39,140 nucleotides of DNA from Candidatus Nitrotoga sp. BS (GTDB lineage Bacteria > Pseudomonadota > Gammaproteobacteria > Burkholderiales > Gallionellaceae): assembly GCF_927797785.1 (NCBI RefSeq), contig NZ_CAKMLL010000022.1, forward strand, positions 1 through 39,140. Direction: 5' to 3'. Made by a program: the position numbers and the translations under genes. The notes beneath the pieces were generated by a model. That model was not told the origin of the DNA, did no database searches, and saw only the letters and a list, made by a program, of their open reading frames with translations. Shown piece after piece: positions 1 through 8,322 of this stretch; positions within the stretch are counted from its first letter, which is position 1, and each line of letters opens with the position of its first letter.

Positions 1-460
1 AAGTGCAGAATTAAAACAAAATTAAATCAATATGTTAAAATTGTTTCTTAAGAGACCTGACCCCATGTATCGCGATGACCCCATGTATCGCGAGCCACAA
101 GGGGTTGGAACCAGCAATGGTAGCCACAGATCTGCCCAACAATTGGACGCGAGACGGTACCGAGATGCTTCTGGGACAGTTTGACTGTCAGGGCGAAACG
201 AGCAACACCACTTTCGCTTGATCCACATGGGTGACTGGTGCGATTCACGCAACCACACGATGAAGCAAAGGGCGCGAAACCGTTTTGCAAAATAAAGGTG
301 ATGGCCAGAGCAGTAAATTTTTATCGCGGCTGTTTGCGAGTATTTTTTTGCGCTCTTGACTTAGGGGAGGCTAATGGGTGACCCCAGTGTTCCTGCAGAA
401 TGTCAAGATGGGCTACGCAAATCCGCAGAATCACAATAGGTATGCTGGTAAATAGGTACT
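1..460. other. Left-edge noncoding region with short repeats
   Basis: I recognise no gene here. Short open frames exist on both strands, but none has a believable ribosome binding site, a family motif or normal composition. The segment holds a perfect tandem 18-bp repeat (58-93) and a further TGACCCCA octamer at 379-386. The same octamer lies inverted near 35387, beside other mobile-element debris, so this stretch is probably decayed insertion-sequence margin. That interpretation is inference. Confidence 0.4.
58..93. repeat. Perfect tandem duplication, 2 x 18 bp
   Basis: Unit TGACCCCATGTATCGCGA is repeated exactly, head to tail, at 58-75 and 76-93. The second copy is followed by G where a third would need T. 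The first eight bases recur at 379-386 and, inverted, at 35387-35394. This resembles the short GGGGTCA-type ends seen around RAYT/IS200-like relics, but no transposase lies next to it. Confidence 0.8.
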
Positions 461-464
461 GGAT

Positions 465-481
465 TGTCGAAATTTTTTACA
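465..481. promoter_or_regulatory. Candidate enhancer (upstream activating) dyad for the PEP-CTERM gene
   Basis: The 17-bp imperfect dyad TGTCGAAATTTTTTACA has TGT and ACA ends and an A/T core. It lies about 270 bp upstream of the sigma-54-type -24 element at 735-750. NtrC-family activators typically bind TGT...ACA palindromes at such distances, and PEP-CTERM genes are known to be controlled by the PrsK/PrsR system with RpoN. Only the dyad and its position are seen; the activator is inferred. Confidence 0.4.
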
Positions 482-702
482 CTAAATCCAAGCATCTACC
501 CGCAATGCGTAGCAACGAACGCTTTCGTTCATGGTTGACTCTTTGGCTTGCATCCTGCCGGCGCATAGGGCGACCCATAAAGCGGGGGTAAAGGGCGGGA
601 GTAATAAGCGCTCATTTGAGGCAATCTAAAAGCCTCCATGGCCGTCGATAAACTTTACACCCAATAGGCCAGAATATTTTCGCGGAAGATCTGAAACGTA
701 AA

Positions 703-715
703 TAATATTTTGATT
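703..715 (-). promoter_or_regulatory. IHF-like site between enhancer and sigma-54 promoter
   Basis: On the minus strand this reads AATCAAAATATTA, a full match to the IHF consensus WATCAANNNNTTR. It lies 20 bp upstream of the -24 element. IHF commonly bends DNA between enhancer and promoter at sigma-54 promoters. The surrounding DNA is AT-rich, so a chance match is quite possible; the position makes it more credible. Confidence 0.4.
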
Positions 716-734
716 ATATTAGATAATAATTTTA

Positions 735-750
735 TGGCGCGGTAATTGCT
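735..750 (+). promoter_or_regulatory. Sigma-54 (RpoN) promoter of the PEP-CTERM gene
   Basis: TGGCGC, five bases, then TTGCT matches the RpoN consensus TGGCAC-N5-TTGCW with one mismatch. The invariant GG (736-737) and GC (748-749) are exactly 10 bp apart, as required. Transcription should start near 761, giving an untranslated leader of about 115 nt before the ATG at 876. RpoN control of PEP-CTERM genes is established in other Proteobacteria. Confidence 0.65.
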
Positions 751-875
751 TAATCTGTGCACATACCTTGTTTGAGCCGTGTAAGCGTGATCTGAGCGCC
801 GCATCAACTGGTGAAGCTTGGGATGGTTAAAAATACTTCGAGATATATCATCAATCCATATATGAGGCAAACCAA

Positions 876-1643
876 ATGACCAAGTCCAACCTTCGGAGGT
901 TTATTCCAGCAAGTCTGTCAGCATTAGCACTATGCAGTAATTTCGCGTCGGCAGCGCCTATTCAGGTGGATCTCGATACTGCTCTTAGCTTTTTCATCAA
1001 CCCAAATCCGAATTACTCGGTGGCGGTGAATCTTTCGGGAAGCCCGATCTCATATACTCCTGGTGATTCACTCAGCTTAGCTATAGAGTTTGTCGATCTA
1101 GACGGATCCGGCGGGCACGGAGTAGGCGCCGATCAGTATCTTCAGGTCTTTGACTTAATAAATCAAATCGGCTCGGATCCAAACCCCCCGCAAGACATTA
1201 ATGTGTTTCTTGGCGGAAACATACCGACGGGGCTCACTGGTTTATCTTTCCAGATCACTTTCACTGGTGTGACAGGGTCCATTAGCGGGACAACTTTCAC
1301 GGGTTCCGCACCCTTCTGTAACGAACCTTTGTATTGTTCGTCAGGTGCCACAGGTGCGGACCTCATACCCTCCCCTGCAGGTGTAACCCAAGATGCCTCT
1401 TTCTTTTACCACGACTTTCATATTAACTTTTCGACAGATGCCAATTCGTTGATTTCACCATTTGACATTACTTCGCTCTCCTTTGGAGGTGCGGCAGATG
1501 CGGTCAAACCCACTACTACTACTTCGACGACGGTACCAGAGCCTGCAACCTTAGCTCTATTGGGACTGGGCATAGCTGGCTTGGGCATAATTCGGCGACG
1601 TCGTTTTTTGGGTACTTCGGATCACTTGATCATTTCGAAGTGA
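876..1643 (+). CDS. PEP-CTERM sorting domain protein, exported
   Basis: 255 residues, ATG start preceded by GAGG at 864-867. An N-terminal signal peptide (basic MTKSNLRR, hydrophobic core, likely cleavage after ASA near residue 26) leads to a low-complexity, Gly/Ser/Thr/Pro-rich middle without a recognised enzymatic domain. A TTTTSTTV linker precedes the C-terminal sorting signal: VPEP at 220-223, a hydrophobic helix (224-239) and four arginines (240-243). Such proteins are exported, processed by exosortase at the PEP motif and released to the surface or exopolysaccharide matrix. A 12-residue tail follows the arginine cluster, longer than usual. Expression is probably from the sigma-54 promoter at 735-750. 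No exosortase gene is in this window. The specific function is unknown. Confidence 0.9.
   Translation: MTKSNLRRFIPASLSALALCSNFASAAPIQVDLDTALSFFINPNPNYSVAVNLSGSPISYTPGDSLSLAIEFVDLDGSGGHGVGADQYLQVFDLINQIGSDPNPPQDINVFLGGNIPTGLTGLSFQITFTGVTGSISGTTFTGSAPFCNEPLYCSSGATGADLIPSPAGVTQDASFFYHDFHINFSTDANSLISPFDITSLSFGGAADAVKPTTTTSTTVPEPATLALLGLGIAGLGIIRRRRFLGTSDHLIISK
1614..1641 (+). other. Hairpin overlapping the 3' end of the PEP-CTERM gene
   Basis: ACTTCG (1614-1619) pairs with CGAAGT (1636-1641), and inside it GATCA (1620-1624) pairs with TGATC (1627-1631). The structure covers the last codons and touches the stop codon. No T-tract follows, so it is not a standard intrinsic terminator; it may protect the mRNA 3' end or mark an old junction. 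Confidence 0.35.
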
Positions 1644-1664
1644 ATATGTGGAAATGGGTAGAGT

Positions 1665-1880
1665 AGAGAACAGCCGAACGACTGCCAAGGGCGCATCTAC
1701 TTTGCCCCGGCATAGCACCACAAAGTCGTCCGCATAGCGGACGATATGCGCTTGTAGTTTCCGGCGCAGTTGATGCTTGTTCTATATCCGGTCAAGTAGG
1801 TGAGGTAGCAGTTTGACAATAGCGGTGAGATGACACCGCTCGGCGAGCGTGCCACGGCTGTTGGCTTTGCCGCCGCCCAC
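1665..1880 (-). pseudogene. Decayed group II intron reverse transcriptase/maturase fragment
   Basis: Minus-strand translation across frames gives the RT core: GGGKANSRGT, then (shifted one frame) GVISPLLSNCYL, then back in the first frame LLDRI, a TAG where the family has Trp, then NKHQLRRKLQAHIVRYADDFVVLC. The catalytic YADD is encoded at 1725-1736. This covers only the palm region; the N-terminal fingers, the maturase domain and the intron RNA are missing. At least two frameshifts and one nonsense codon make it nonfunctional. Similarity ends near 1665, about 20 bp beyond the PEP-CTERM stop codon. The family assignment rests on the consecutive GTPQGG-like, GVISPLL and RYADDFVVLC motifs and is strong. 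Confidence 0.85.
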
Positions 1881-1889
1881 ATTTTTTAG

Positions 1890-2253
1890 GACGTTTACGT
1901 TCTCAAATTTTAAAATGAAAAGTTCCGTATCAGCTCCGGAGATCACTTCGAACGGCCAACTCCTGTATCGAACTTGAACAGTGACTGTCGCATTAACCCT
2001 GACAAACCCAAGCGCATGTGCTACGTGGTTGTGAAACAAGCTACCAATATGTCATACGTGTAGGTGGAGCAATAAAAGGGAGTCAGTTCGCAGAGTAACC
2101 AAGTGCCAAGGATTAGGATTACAGCATGTATTTCAACTGTATGCATTGCGCCATAAGTAGGCATCTGACTAAATTTGGTTCGAAACAGCTGGATCAGTTG
2201 CTTAATCGCATCCAGCTTAAACACTACAGCATTCGTGCATTATCATTCGCCTG
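1890..2253. other. Noncoding spacer between the RT relic and mnmC
   Basis: Only short open frames without supporting signals occur here. One minus-strand frame begins at a GTG at 2224 (FKLDAIKQLIQLFRTKF at its N-terminus), but it has no recognised family and no clear ribosome binding site. I see no terminator with a T-run for mnmC. Confidence 0.35.
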
Positions 2254-4077
2254 CTATACCAGCCCCCGCTCAGTGGTTAATGCATTCACCACCGCCAATG
2301 GCAGTGGCAACAATTGTCCACATACACTCGCCGCAATCAGTTCACCGGAAAGCCCGGCAGTGATCAGACCGCGCGTGCCATGACCCAGACTGGTATATAA
2401 CCCCGGCAATATTTCGCCCACTAACGGCATGGCTCCGGGAACGGAAGCTCTCACAGATGCACGACCATTCAGTTGCCCAACATCCAATGTATCAATATTC
2501 ATCAACTTGGCTAGTGCCGGGGAGATGTCCGCCAACTTGGATAAATTCTCTGCATGATCGGATGCCCGCAAATCCACTGCCTCATCGTTAAAACCATGCG
2601 TCGCTCCCAGCATGTGCAGCTCTCCGGCGGATGGAGCAAGATAACCATTGGCCGATACGATCGTCCGCAAATTTTTGCTATGCGGTGAAACTGGCAGCAA
2701 CGTGATCTGCCCACGCACCGACGTCAGCGGAAGGTGTGACAACGGCGCAAATGATTTCACCTGATAACCGGTACAAACCACCACTACCTGAGCCTCATCA
2801 GAGCATGTTTGCTGGCACTCGTCTTTTCCCTCCACCCGCCAGCCGGACTTTACCGCTGTCAATGATTCCGCGCGATAGCCGGTACGCTGCTCAATGGCGG
2901 AGTTCGTTGCCAATGCTGCGCACATCTGTGGCGGAACCAGCCAGCCACCGGCGGGAAACCACAGGCCGCCATGTGCCAACTCAATACCCGCCAGCTGGGA
3001 TGCTTCAGCCGCGTCCACACGACGTAATACATGCGCTGGCCAATCAAGGGCAGCCAGCCGGTCGATACGTTTCGCTTCATGTTCAGAAAATGCCAGTTGC
3101 AGCTCTCCACATTCCGCTCGGACAACTCCATCTATGGGTAGTTTTTCATCCAGCAAGGCCAGCGCATGCCCATAAGCGGCCAGCACAAAACGGTGCAACG
3201 GGTTCATGCCTGCACTTAACCGGACATGCAATACGCCGCGAGGATTGCCCGATGCCGCCGCAGCCAAAACCGGCGCGCTTTCGATCAGGGTAACGGAGAC
3301 TCCGCGCATCGCCAATGCTGAAGCAACGGCACAACCGGCCACGCCTCCACCGATCACGATGGCTTTTGTTACAGGAGTGCGTACCGGCGGCGAACCGGGC
3401 AGATGGCCATGCAGCATTTCGCGTTTACGTCCAAAGCCTGGAGATTTACTGACCTGAAATCCCGCTTGCTCCAAACCGCGTCGCACCCATCCGGCACAAG
3501 TATAGGTGGCGAATGAAGCACCTGGCTGAGAGATACGCACGATGTTCTCGAATACTGGCAGCGTCCACATTTCGGGGTTGCGTGCCGGTGAAAAACCATC
3601 CAGAAACCATGCATCGATGCCACCGCAAATTTCATTTAACGCATCTGTTACATCACCTATCACCAAGGTAAGGCGTATCTTTCCACCGGCAAAACACCAG
3701 CGATTCCAGCCGGGTACGCGGCGGCGCCAACGGGCAAGGAGTTCTTCGGCATACTGCCGCAACGTGGGCCAAAGTGCTAAAACTTCGGTTAGCTCTTTCT
3801 CATCAAGCGGATATTTTTCGACACTGAAAAAATCCAAGCTGCTGTTGGACGGAGCGACCTTATCGAATAGCTGCCAAGCGCATAAAAAATTCAACCCTGT
3901 GCCGAATCCTGTTTCGCCGATGGCAAAACTCTCTCCACTTGATAAAGATGTAAAACGTTCGGGCAGCCGATTGCCTTGCAGAAAAACGTGGCGTTTTTCC
4001 TCCAGACCGGAATCATTTGAAAAGTAGACATCGCTGAAACGGATGGAGAACGGCTGCCCGTCCTGCCAGTTGAGCAT
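2254..4077 (-). CDS. mnmC: Bifunctional tRNA mnm5s2U34 methyltransferase / FAD-dependent cmnm5 oxidoreductase
   Basis: MnmC completes 5-methylaminomethyl-2-thiouridine at tRNA wobble position 34: the C-terminal FAD domain removes the carboxymethyl group, then the N-terminal SAM domain methylates the amine. Visible are the DVYFSNDSGLEE start typical of the family, the SAM loop GETGFGTGLNF near residue 55, the DAWFLDGFSPARNPEMW catalytic segment near 160, and the FAD dinucleotide-binding GGGVAG near 245. An alternative TTG start at 4092 adds five residues; neither start has a strong ribosome binding site, and ATG 4077 fits the family better. Length (607-612 aa) is slightly shorter than the E. 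coli enzyme. It is monocistronic and sits between accessory segments. Confidence 0.95.
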   Translation of the reverse strand: MLNWQDGQPFSIRFSDVYFSNDSGLEEKRHVFLQGNRLPERFTSLSSGESFAIGETGFGTGLNFLCAWQLFDKVAPSNSSLDFFSVEKYPLDEKELTEVLALWPTLRQYAEELLARWRRRVPGWNRWCFAGGKIRLTLVIGDVTDALNEICGGIDAWFLDGFSPARNPEMWTLPVFENIVRISQPGASFATYTCAGWVRRGLEQAGFQVSKSPGFGRKREMLHGHLPGSPPVRTPVTKAIVIGGGVAGCAVASALAMRGVSVTLIESAPVLAAAASGNPRGVLHVRLSAGMNPLHRFVLAAYGHALALLDEKLPIDGVVRAECGELQLAFSEHEAKRIDRLAALDWPAHVLRRVDAAEASQLAGIELAHGGLWFPAGGWLVPPQMCAALATNSAIEQRTGYRAESLTAVKSGWRVEGKDECQQTCSDEAQVVVVCTGYQVKSFAPLSHLPLTSVRGQITLLPVSPHSKNLRTIVSANGYLAPSAGELHMLGATHGFNDEAVDLRASDHAENLSKLADISPALAKLMNIDTLDVGQLNGRASVRASVPGAMPLVGEILPGLYTSLGHGTRGLITAGLSGELIAASVCGQLLPLPLAVVNALTTERGLV

Positions 4078-4181
4078 GGAGGAAGAGTTCAACTATCGTC
4101 CAAACTGGCTGTAGGCAGCTTAAACAACGTATCAGGGGTCGATATGATCATTAATTAAGCTTACGAAATAAGGAGGTTGCC

Positions 4182-4232
4182 ATGAGCATGAATATGCGTG
4201 CAAATATTTTGTTAAGAAAATATACGGTATGA
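4182..4232 (+). CDS. Possible 16-residue leader-like peptide with strong ribosome binding site
   Basis: AAGGAGG at 4170-4176 stands 5 nt before ATG 4182, about the best ribosome binding site in the window, yet the frame encodes only MSMNMRANILLRKYTV before TGA. The stop overlaps (ATGA) the start of a second short frame, 4229-4297 (22 residues, beginning MKPRASLHILIHD). No family is recognised. It could be a true small peptide pair, or the surviving 5' end of a frameshifted gene. Confidence 0.25.
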   Translation: MSMNMRANILLRKYTV

Positions 4233-4410
4233 AACCAAGAGCATCACTGCACATTCTGATCCATGACTCCACTGCGCGGAACAAAGTAGCGTTTTGAATC
4301 GTAAAGATGCCAAAAATCGCAATAGTAAAGCGACCATTCAATTTATGCTTATCAACTAGCTATTTCCAGCTTCCATAAAAAGTCATGACAACCACCTTAA
4401 GAATAAAAAT

Positions 4411-4701
4411 TTATTTCTCTGGCGGACACTCACGCAAGCTAAGTAAATTAATTGGCTGCTCCCCATCGTGATCAGTTTTTAAGTACTTATATCCAAGTGA
4501 ACTGGTAGCGACAACTACCCAAAATGGATGCCCCGCTACAAGAGTGGTAAATCGCCACTTACCAATTGAAACACCCTCAATTGCCTCTTCCACAGATAAT
4601 TGCCAACGAAGTCCTTCAGCATCGACCCCACCTATAAAGTTAATGCGCTCATGTGCAAGTTTACTATCGCTCTTTCTAATACAGGAAATTCGTAAATCCA
4701 T
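4411..4701 (-). CDS. DUF3892 domain protein
   Basis: 96 residues, ATG start with GGAGAA 5 nt upstream. The sequence follows the DUF3892 pattern: RISCIRK at the N-terminus, an IGG turn (23-25), GLRWQLSVEEAIEG in the middle, GKWRF, then GYKYLKTDHDGEQPINLLSLREC near the C-terminus. The family is small, soluble and of unknown function, often found singly in accessory regions. It stands alone here, with AT-rich noncoding DNA on both sides. Confidence 0.85.
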   Translation of the reverse strand: MDLRISCIRKSDSKLAHERINFIGGVDAEGLRWQLSVEEAIEGVSIGKWRFTTLVAGHPFWVVVATSSLGYKYLKTDHDGEQPINLLSLRECPPEK

Positions 4702-5132
4702 GCTTTTCTCCTTATAACCATCTATTTAGACGGCACTGACAATAACAATCAAATGCGTCTATCTGAATGTGTTAATTTAATAAATCTATCATATATTTTA
4801 TTTACGCCAACAATTAACACTGATTGCAGGCCATTAGTAAGAGCTATACGAGTGACATTTTTGTCCAGTTTATTTTATCGAGTTCACTGAATTTTTTGAA
4901 CCCTCCTTTATCCTGAAAATAGAAAAAAGACCAGATTTTTAGCCTAGTCCTTTAAAATCTCAAACATAATCTCATTCAATTTATTTTCGTTATGCACAAC
5001 TTCAATCTGAGCATTCCATATAGAACGCGTCGCTAACACGGAAGCTATAGTTCGAGTCATGCAACAAATTTCTATTTTTTTACGGCTCACGAACTATTTC
5101 ATGCTGTCACTCGCTTTACGATAGGCAATTTA
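4702..5132. other. AT-rich spacer with one unassigned 48-codon minus-strand frame
   Basis: No recognised gene. A minus-strand frame runs from GTG 5090 (or ATG 5060) to TAG at 4944, encoding a peptide that starts VSRKKIEICCMTRTI and ends FEILKD, with no ribosome binding site. A lone AAGGAGGG on the minus strand at about 4901-4908 is followed by no start codon. In other species aroA-cmk-rpsA would be expected after tyrA here; I see no trace of them. Confidence 0.35.
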
Positions 5133-5157
5133 CCAATAAACATTTCCTGTTTATTGG
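5133..5157 (-). terminator. Hairpin containing the tyrA stop codon
   Basis: CCAATAAACA (5133-5142) and TGTTTATTGG (5148-5157) form a perfect 10-bp stem with a 5-nt loop. The tyrA stop (5151-5153) lies inside the stem. No T-tract follows on the minus strand, so it is an imperfect terminator candidate or an mRNA 3'-end stabiliser for the long amino acid operon. Confidence 0.45.
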
Positions 5158-6023
5158 GGAGTCCAGTTGATGCGCACCGAACGAGCAATATTGAATATTG
5201 CTTCCAGTTTGGTGCCATCGGCTTCCGCAAGCGCACTATGCAAAGATTCCAGTTCTTTCATGTAGAGGTCCATCTCGATCAACAATGCATCACGGTTGGC
5301 TAAGCAGATATCGCGCCACATTTCCGGCGAGCTTGCTGCAATGCGGGTGAAATCGCGGAAGCCGCCAGCGGCAAAAGAGAGTAACAAATCACGGTTATCG
5401 CGCTTCGCCAAATCATGCACCAATGCAAATGAAAGCAGGTGCGGCAGATGGCTAACAGCAGCAAACACTTCGTCATGCTGTTTCGGCGTTAATTCGCTCA
5501 CCAACGCGCCACACAGTTCCCATGCCAATCTTACGCGCGCCACAGAATCAGCAGCGTTTTCTGGTAACGGAGTCAAGATTACTTTTTTGTTTTGATACAG
5601 ATCAGCTTGCGCCGCGAAAGCGCCACTTTGCTCGCTGCCTGCTATAGGGTGTGCCGGTATAAAACGGGAAATATGTTCGGCTAAATGTTTATAAGCGTAA
5701 GCAACAACATCGCACTTGGTACTGCCACCATCAATAATGAGTGTATGAGCACCCAGGTGCGGCGCAATGCGGGCCATGATATCGGCCATCTGCCCCACGG
5801 GCGTGGCCAGCAATACCAGATCAGCATCGCCCAGCTCTGCCGCGAGATCAGATCCGCTGCGGTTGATAATACCGAGTTGTTGTGCCTGTGCCAGCGTCTG
5901 CGCGCTGCGTCCGAAACCGACTACTTCATCCACAGCATTCATCCGCCGCAAAGCAAGTGCAAACGAGCCACCGATCAGGCCAACGCCGAAAATTACAACT
6001 TTGCGAAATAATGGCTTTGTCAC
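5151..6023 (-). CDS. tyrA: Prephenate dehydrogenase
   Basis: Oxidatively decarboxylates prephenate to 4-hydroxyphenylpyruvate for tyrosine synthesis. The N-terminal Rossmann loop VGLIGGSFALALRR is near residue 15. The HPIAGSEQSGAFAA segment carries the conserved catalytic-site histidine. The C-terminal helical part includes SHLPHLLSFALV and GGFRDFTRIAASSPEMW, as in the TyrA family. I chose GTG 6023 because GAGGG stands 5 nt upstream; the longer TTG start at 6035 is poorly placed against its own ribosome binding site. It has no chorismate mutase or ACT domain, so it is a monofunctional enzyme of about 290 aa. It is the last gene of the operon, 36 nt after aroF. Confidence 0.95.
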   Translation of the reverse strand: MTKPLFRKVVIFGVGLIGGSFALALRRMNAVDEVVGFGRSAQTLAQAQQLGIINRSGSDLAAELGDADLVLLATPVGQMADIMARIAPHLGAHTLIIDGGSTKCDVVAYAYKHLAEHISRFIPAHPIAGSEQSGAFAAQADLYQNKKVILTPLPENAADSVARVRLAWELCGALVSELTPKQHDEVFAAVSHLPHLLSFALVHDLAKRDNRDLLLSFAAGGFRDFTRIAASSPEMWRDICLANRDALLIEMDLYMKELESLHSALAEADGTKLEAIFNIARSVRINWTPQ

Positions 6024-6059
6024 GACTGCCCTCAACTCTCCCGCTAGCGTGAGATCGAA

Positions 6060-7076
6060 TTAAAGTGTGCGTCCAATCGCTGTGGCAATACCGCCCAACA
6101 CGCCCATTAACTTCTTCAACTCTTCTGGAGTCAGCGCCTGATCGGCATCGCACCAAGCCTCGCTCGGCGTTGGGTGCATCTCAACCAACAATCCATCCGC
6201 TCCCGCCGCAATCGCTGCCTGAGACAGCGCCGCGACCATCCATGCCTTGCCACCGGCATGTGAAGGATCGACAATTACTGGCAGATGGGTTTCCTTTTTA
6301 ATGACTGGGATAGCTGTCACGTCAAGTACGTTGCGGTAATAAGTTTCAAAAGTACGGATGCCGCGCTCGCAGAATATGATGTTATGGTTTCCGCCAGCGG
6401 CAATGTATTCTGCAGCCATCAGCCACTCGGAAATGGTAGCCGACATGCCGCGTTTGAGTATGACTGGCTTGTTGATACGGCCTACTTCTTTGAGTAGATC
6501 GAAATTCTGCATATTGCGGGTGCCAATCTGAATGACATCGACGTCATTTTCGAGAAAGGTGTCCAGCATGCGGATATCCATCAACTCGGTCACAATAGGC
6601 AGTTTAAATTTACTGGCTGCCTGACGGAACATATGTAACCCCTCAACACCCTTACCCTGAAAAGTGTAGGGGCTGGTGCGAGGCTTGAATGCACCGCCAC
6701 GCATCAAACGGCAGCCTGCCTCACTCACGTACTGGGCGGATAAGTCCATCTGCTGCTGAGTTTCTACTGAGCACGGGCCCGCAATAATCTGGATTTGATT
6801 GCCGCCCAGCTTGACTCCACCGATATCAATCACTGTGCTTACTGGATGAGATTCGCGCGATACAATTTTATATTGTTTAACAATATGCATCGCCGATTCC
6901 ACCCCGGGCAATGGGGTAAACATTTCTTCGGTTAACTTGCGCTCATCACCAATAGCGCCGATCACAGTGCGTTCAATGCCTCGGGAAATATTGGCGTCCA
7001 ACCCGGCATCCTTGAGCTTCTTTACGACTACGCTTATTTGGTCGTCGGTAACATCTTTGTTCATTACAATAATCAC
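6060..7076 (-). CDS. aroF: 3-deoxy-7-phosphoheptulonate synthase (DAHP synthase), B. subtilis-like type
   Basis: First step of the shikimate pathway: phosphoenolpyruvate plus erythrose 4-phosphate to DAHP. Residues 1-70 form a ferredoxin-like regulatory domain beginning [14 protein letters not shown], and 98-105 are IAGPCSVE of the TIM barrel, followed by [39 protein letters not shown] and [12 protein letters not shown]. This is the short DAHP synthase with an N-terminal regulatory domain, not the E. coli AroG type. GTG start with GGAG 8 nt upstream; its GTGA overlaps the hisC stop codon, implying translational coupling. Its placement between hisC and tyrA ties the pathway's entry enzyme to its phenylalanine and tyrosine branches. 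Confidence 0.95.
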   Translation of the reverse strand: MIIVMNKDVTDDQISVVVKKLKDAGLDANISRGIERTVIGAIGDERKLTEEMFTPLPGVESAMHIVKQYKIVSRESHPVSTVIDIGGVKLGGNQIQIIAGPCSVETQQQMDLSAQYVSEAGCRLMRGGAFKPRTSPYTFQGKGVEGLHMFRQAASKFKLPIVTELMDIRMLDTFLENDVDVIQIGTRNMQNFDLLKEVGRINKPVILKRGMSATISEWLMAAEYIAAGGNHNIIFCERGIRTFETYYRNVLDVTAIPVIKKETHLPVIVDPSHAGGKAWMVAALSQAAIAAGADGLLVEMHPTPSEAWCDADQALTPEELKKLMGVLGGIATAIGRTL

Positions 7077-8203
7077 GCTGCTTCTCCTAAAGCCTGCGCG
7101 AGCGCAAGCAGAAATTTCTCATTTTCACTTTCCAGACCAATGCTCACTCGCAAATAATCTGGCATATCGTAGTTGGCAATCGGCCGCACAATCACCCCCA
7201 ATTCCAACAGGCGGCGATACATCTGTCCTGCCCCTTTTTCCCCACTCCGGGTTGAATTCACTATGCGGCAACATACGAAATTTCCTAAAGAGGGGATGTA
7301 CTCCAAACCTAATCGCGTCAAACCTTGCGTAATCTGTTCCATGCCGGCTTGATTTAATGCGCAAGTCTTCTTTACAAAATCCTCGTCCTGTAACGCTGCT
7401 ACAGCAGCGGCTTGCGCTACGCTGTTAACATTGAACGGCTGCCGTACTCGGTTTAGCATATCCGCCACTAACTCATTTGCCAATGCATAACCAACGCGTA
7501 AACCGGCCAAACCATACGCCTTGGAGAAAGTACGGGAAATAATCAAGTTGGGAAAGTCACGCAACCAGCTCACACTATCGTAACGCAAATTTTGTGGCAG
7601 ATACTCGTTGTACGCCTCATCCAGGACCACCAGCACCTGTGGTGGCAGTGCACGCAGAAAATCCAGTAATTCCGTCGCATCGAGAAAAGTACCCGTGGGG
7701 TTATTCGGGTTCGCGATGAATACCATCTTCACCTTATGCTGCACCGCAGCCTGCAGCATTGCGGAAAGGTCGTGGCCAAATCCTTTGGTGGCTGGCACAC
7801 TGATGCCCGTAGCGCCTACCGCTTGCGTAGCCAGCGCGTACACCGCGAAAGCATGAGCAGAATAAACCGCCTTATCGCCTGGCGCGAGAAAAGCACGTGC
7901 GGCCAATTCCAGTAAATCATTCGAACCATTTCCCAGCACGATGCATTCACGTTCAACCTGATATCGCTCGGATAGAGCATGCTTCAGATTGAAACAATTG
8001 CCATCGGGATAACGTGCAATGTCGCTAATCGCAGCATGCATCGCAGCCACGGCAAGGGGACTGCTGCCGAGGGGGTTCTCATTAGATGCCAGCTTTACGA
8101 TGCCACTGATGCCGAGCTCGCGCTCCAGCTCGGCAATCGGTTTGCCAGGCTGATAGGGCGCTATTGAACGAATATAAGAAGGGGCTAGCTCACTGTAGTT
8201 CAT
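7073..8203 (-). CDS. hisC: Histidinol-phosphate / aromatic aminotransferase
   Basis: 376-residue fold-type I PLP aminotransferase. Visible are [13 protein letters not shown] near residue 37, the NPNNPTG loop (166-172), DEAYNEY, and the PLP lysine K228 in [17 protein letters not shown], followed by RQPFNVN. Family members use histidinol phosphate and often also phenylpyruvate or 4-hydroxyphenylpyruvate. Lying between pheA and aroF-tyrA, this copy probably serves as the terminal aminotransferase for Phe and Tyr, as the hisC2 copy does in pseudomonads. That role comes from context. It overlaps aroF by 4 nt. A 119-nt gap with a small hairpin separates it from pheA, the longest internal gap in the operon. 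Confidence 0.92.
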   Translation of the reverse strand: MNYSELAPSYIRSIAPYQPGKPIAELERELGISGIVKLASNENPLGSSPLAVAAMHAAISDIARYPDGNCFNLKHALSERYQVERECIVLGNGSNDLLELAARAFLAPGDKAVYSAHAFAVYALATQAVGATGISVPATKGFGHDLSAMLQAAVQHKVKMVFIANPNNPTGTFLDATELLDFLRALPPQVLVVLDEAYNEYLPQNLRYDSVSWLRDFPNLIISRTFSKAYGLAGLRVGYALANELVADMLNRVRQPFNVNSVAQAAAVAALQDEDFVKKTCALNQAGMEQITQGLTRLGLEYIPSLGNFVCCRIVNSTRSGEKGAGQMYRRLLELGVIVRPIANYDMPDYLRVSIGLESENEKFLLALAQALGEAA

Positions 8204-8250
8204 TTAAAACCTTAGTTAATTTCATTTCCATCATTCCCGCAGAAGCAGGT

Positions 8251-8271
8251 GCTCTGTCATTGAGATAGAGC
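8251..8271 (-). other. Small hairpin in the pheA-hisC gap
   Basis: GCTCT (8251-8255) pairs with AGAGC (8267-8271) across an 11-nt loop that can pair further. No T-tract follows on the minus strand, so readthrough into hisC is expected. It may be an mRNA processing or stability element. No other feature is visible in this gap. Confidence 0.3.
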
Positions 8272-8322
8272 TTAATTTGTCTTTATGGGAATAGCGATAT
8301 TTTTAATATTGCACAAACGGTC

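Noticed and set aside
22-290. Two overlapping minus-strand frames of 78 and 80 codons
   Set aside because: They read through the 18-bp tandem repeat, lack ribosome binding sites and have no recognisable motifs.
400-591. 63-codon plus-strand frame
   Set aside because: No ribosome binding site or family; it covers the candidate enhancer of the PEP-CTERM promoter and is Arg/Trp-rich like random sequence.
3542-4027. 161-codon plus-strand frame inside mnmC
   Set aside because: Antisense shadow of the clearly real mnmC gene.
4132-4341. 69-codon minus-strand frame after mnmC
   Set aside because: Starts at a poor TTG without a ribosome binding site and lies antisense to the strong plus-strand site at 4170; no known family.
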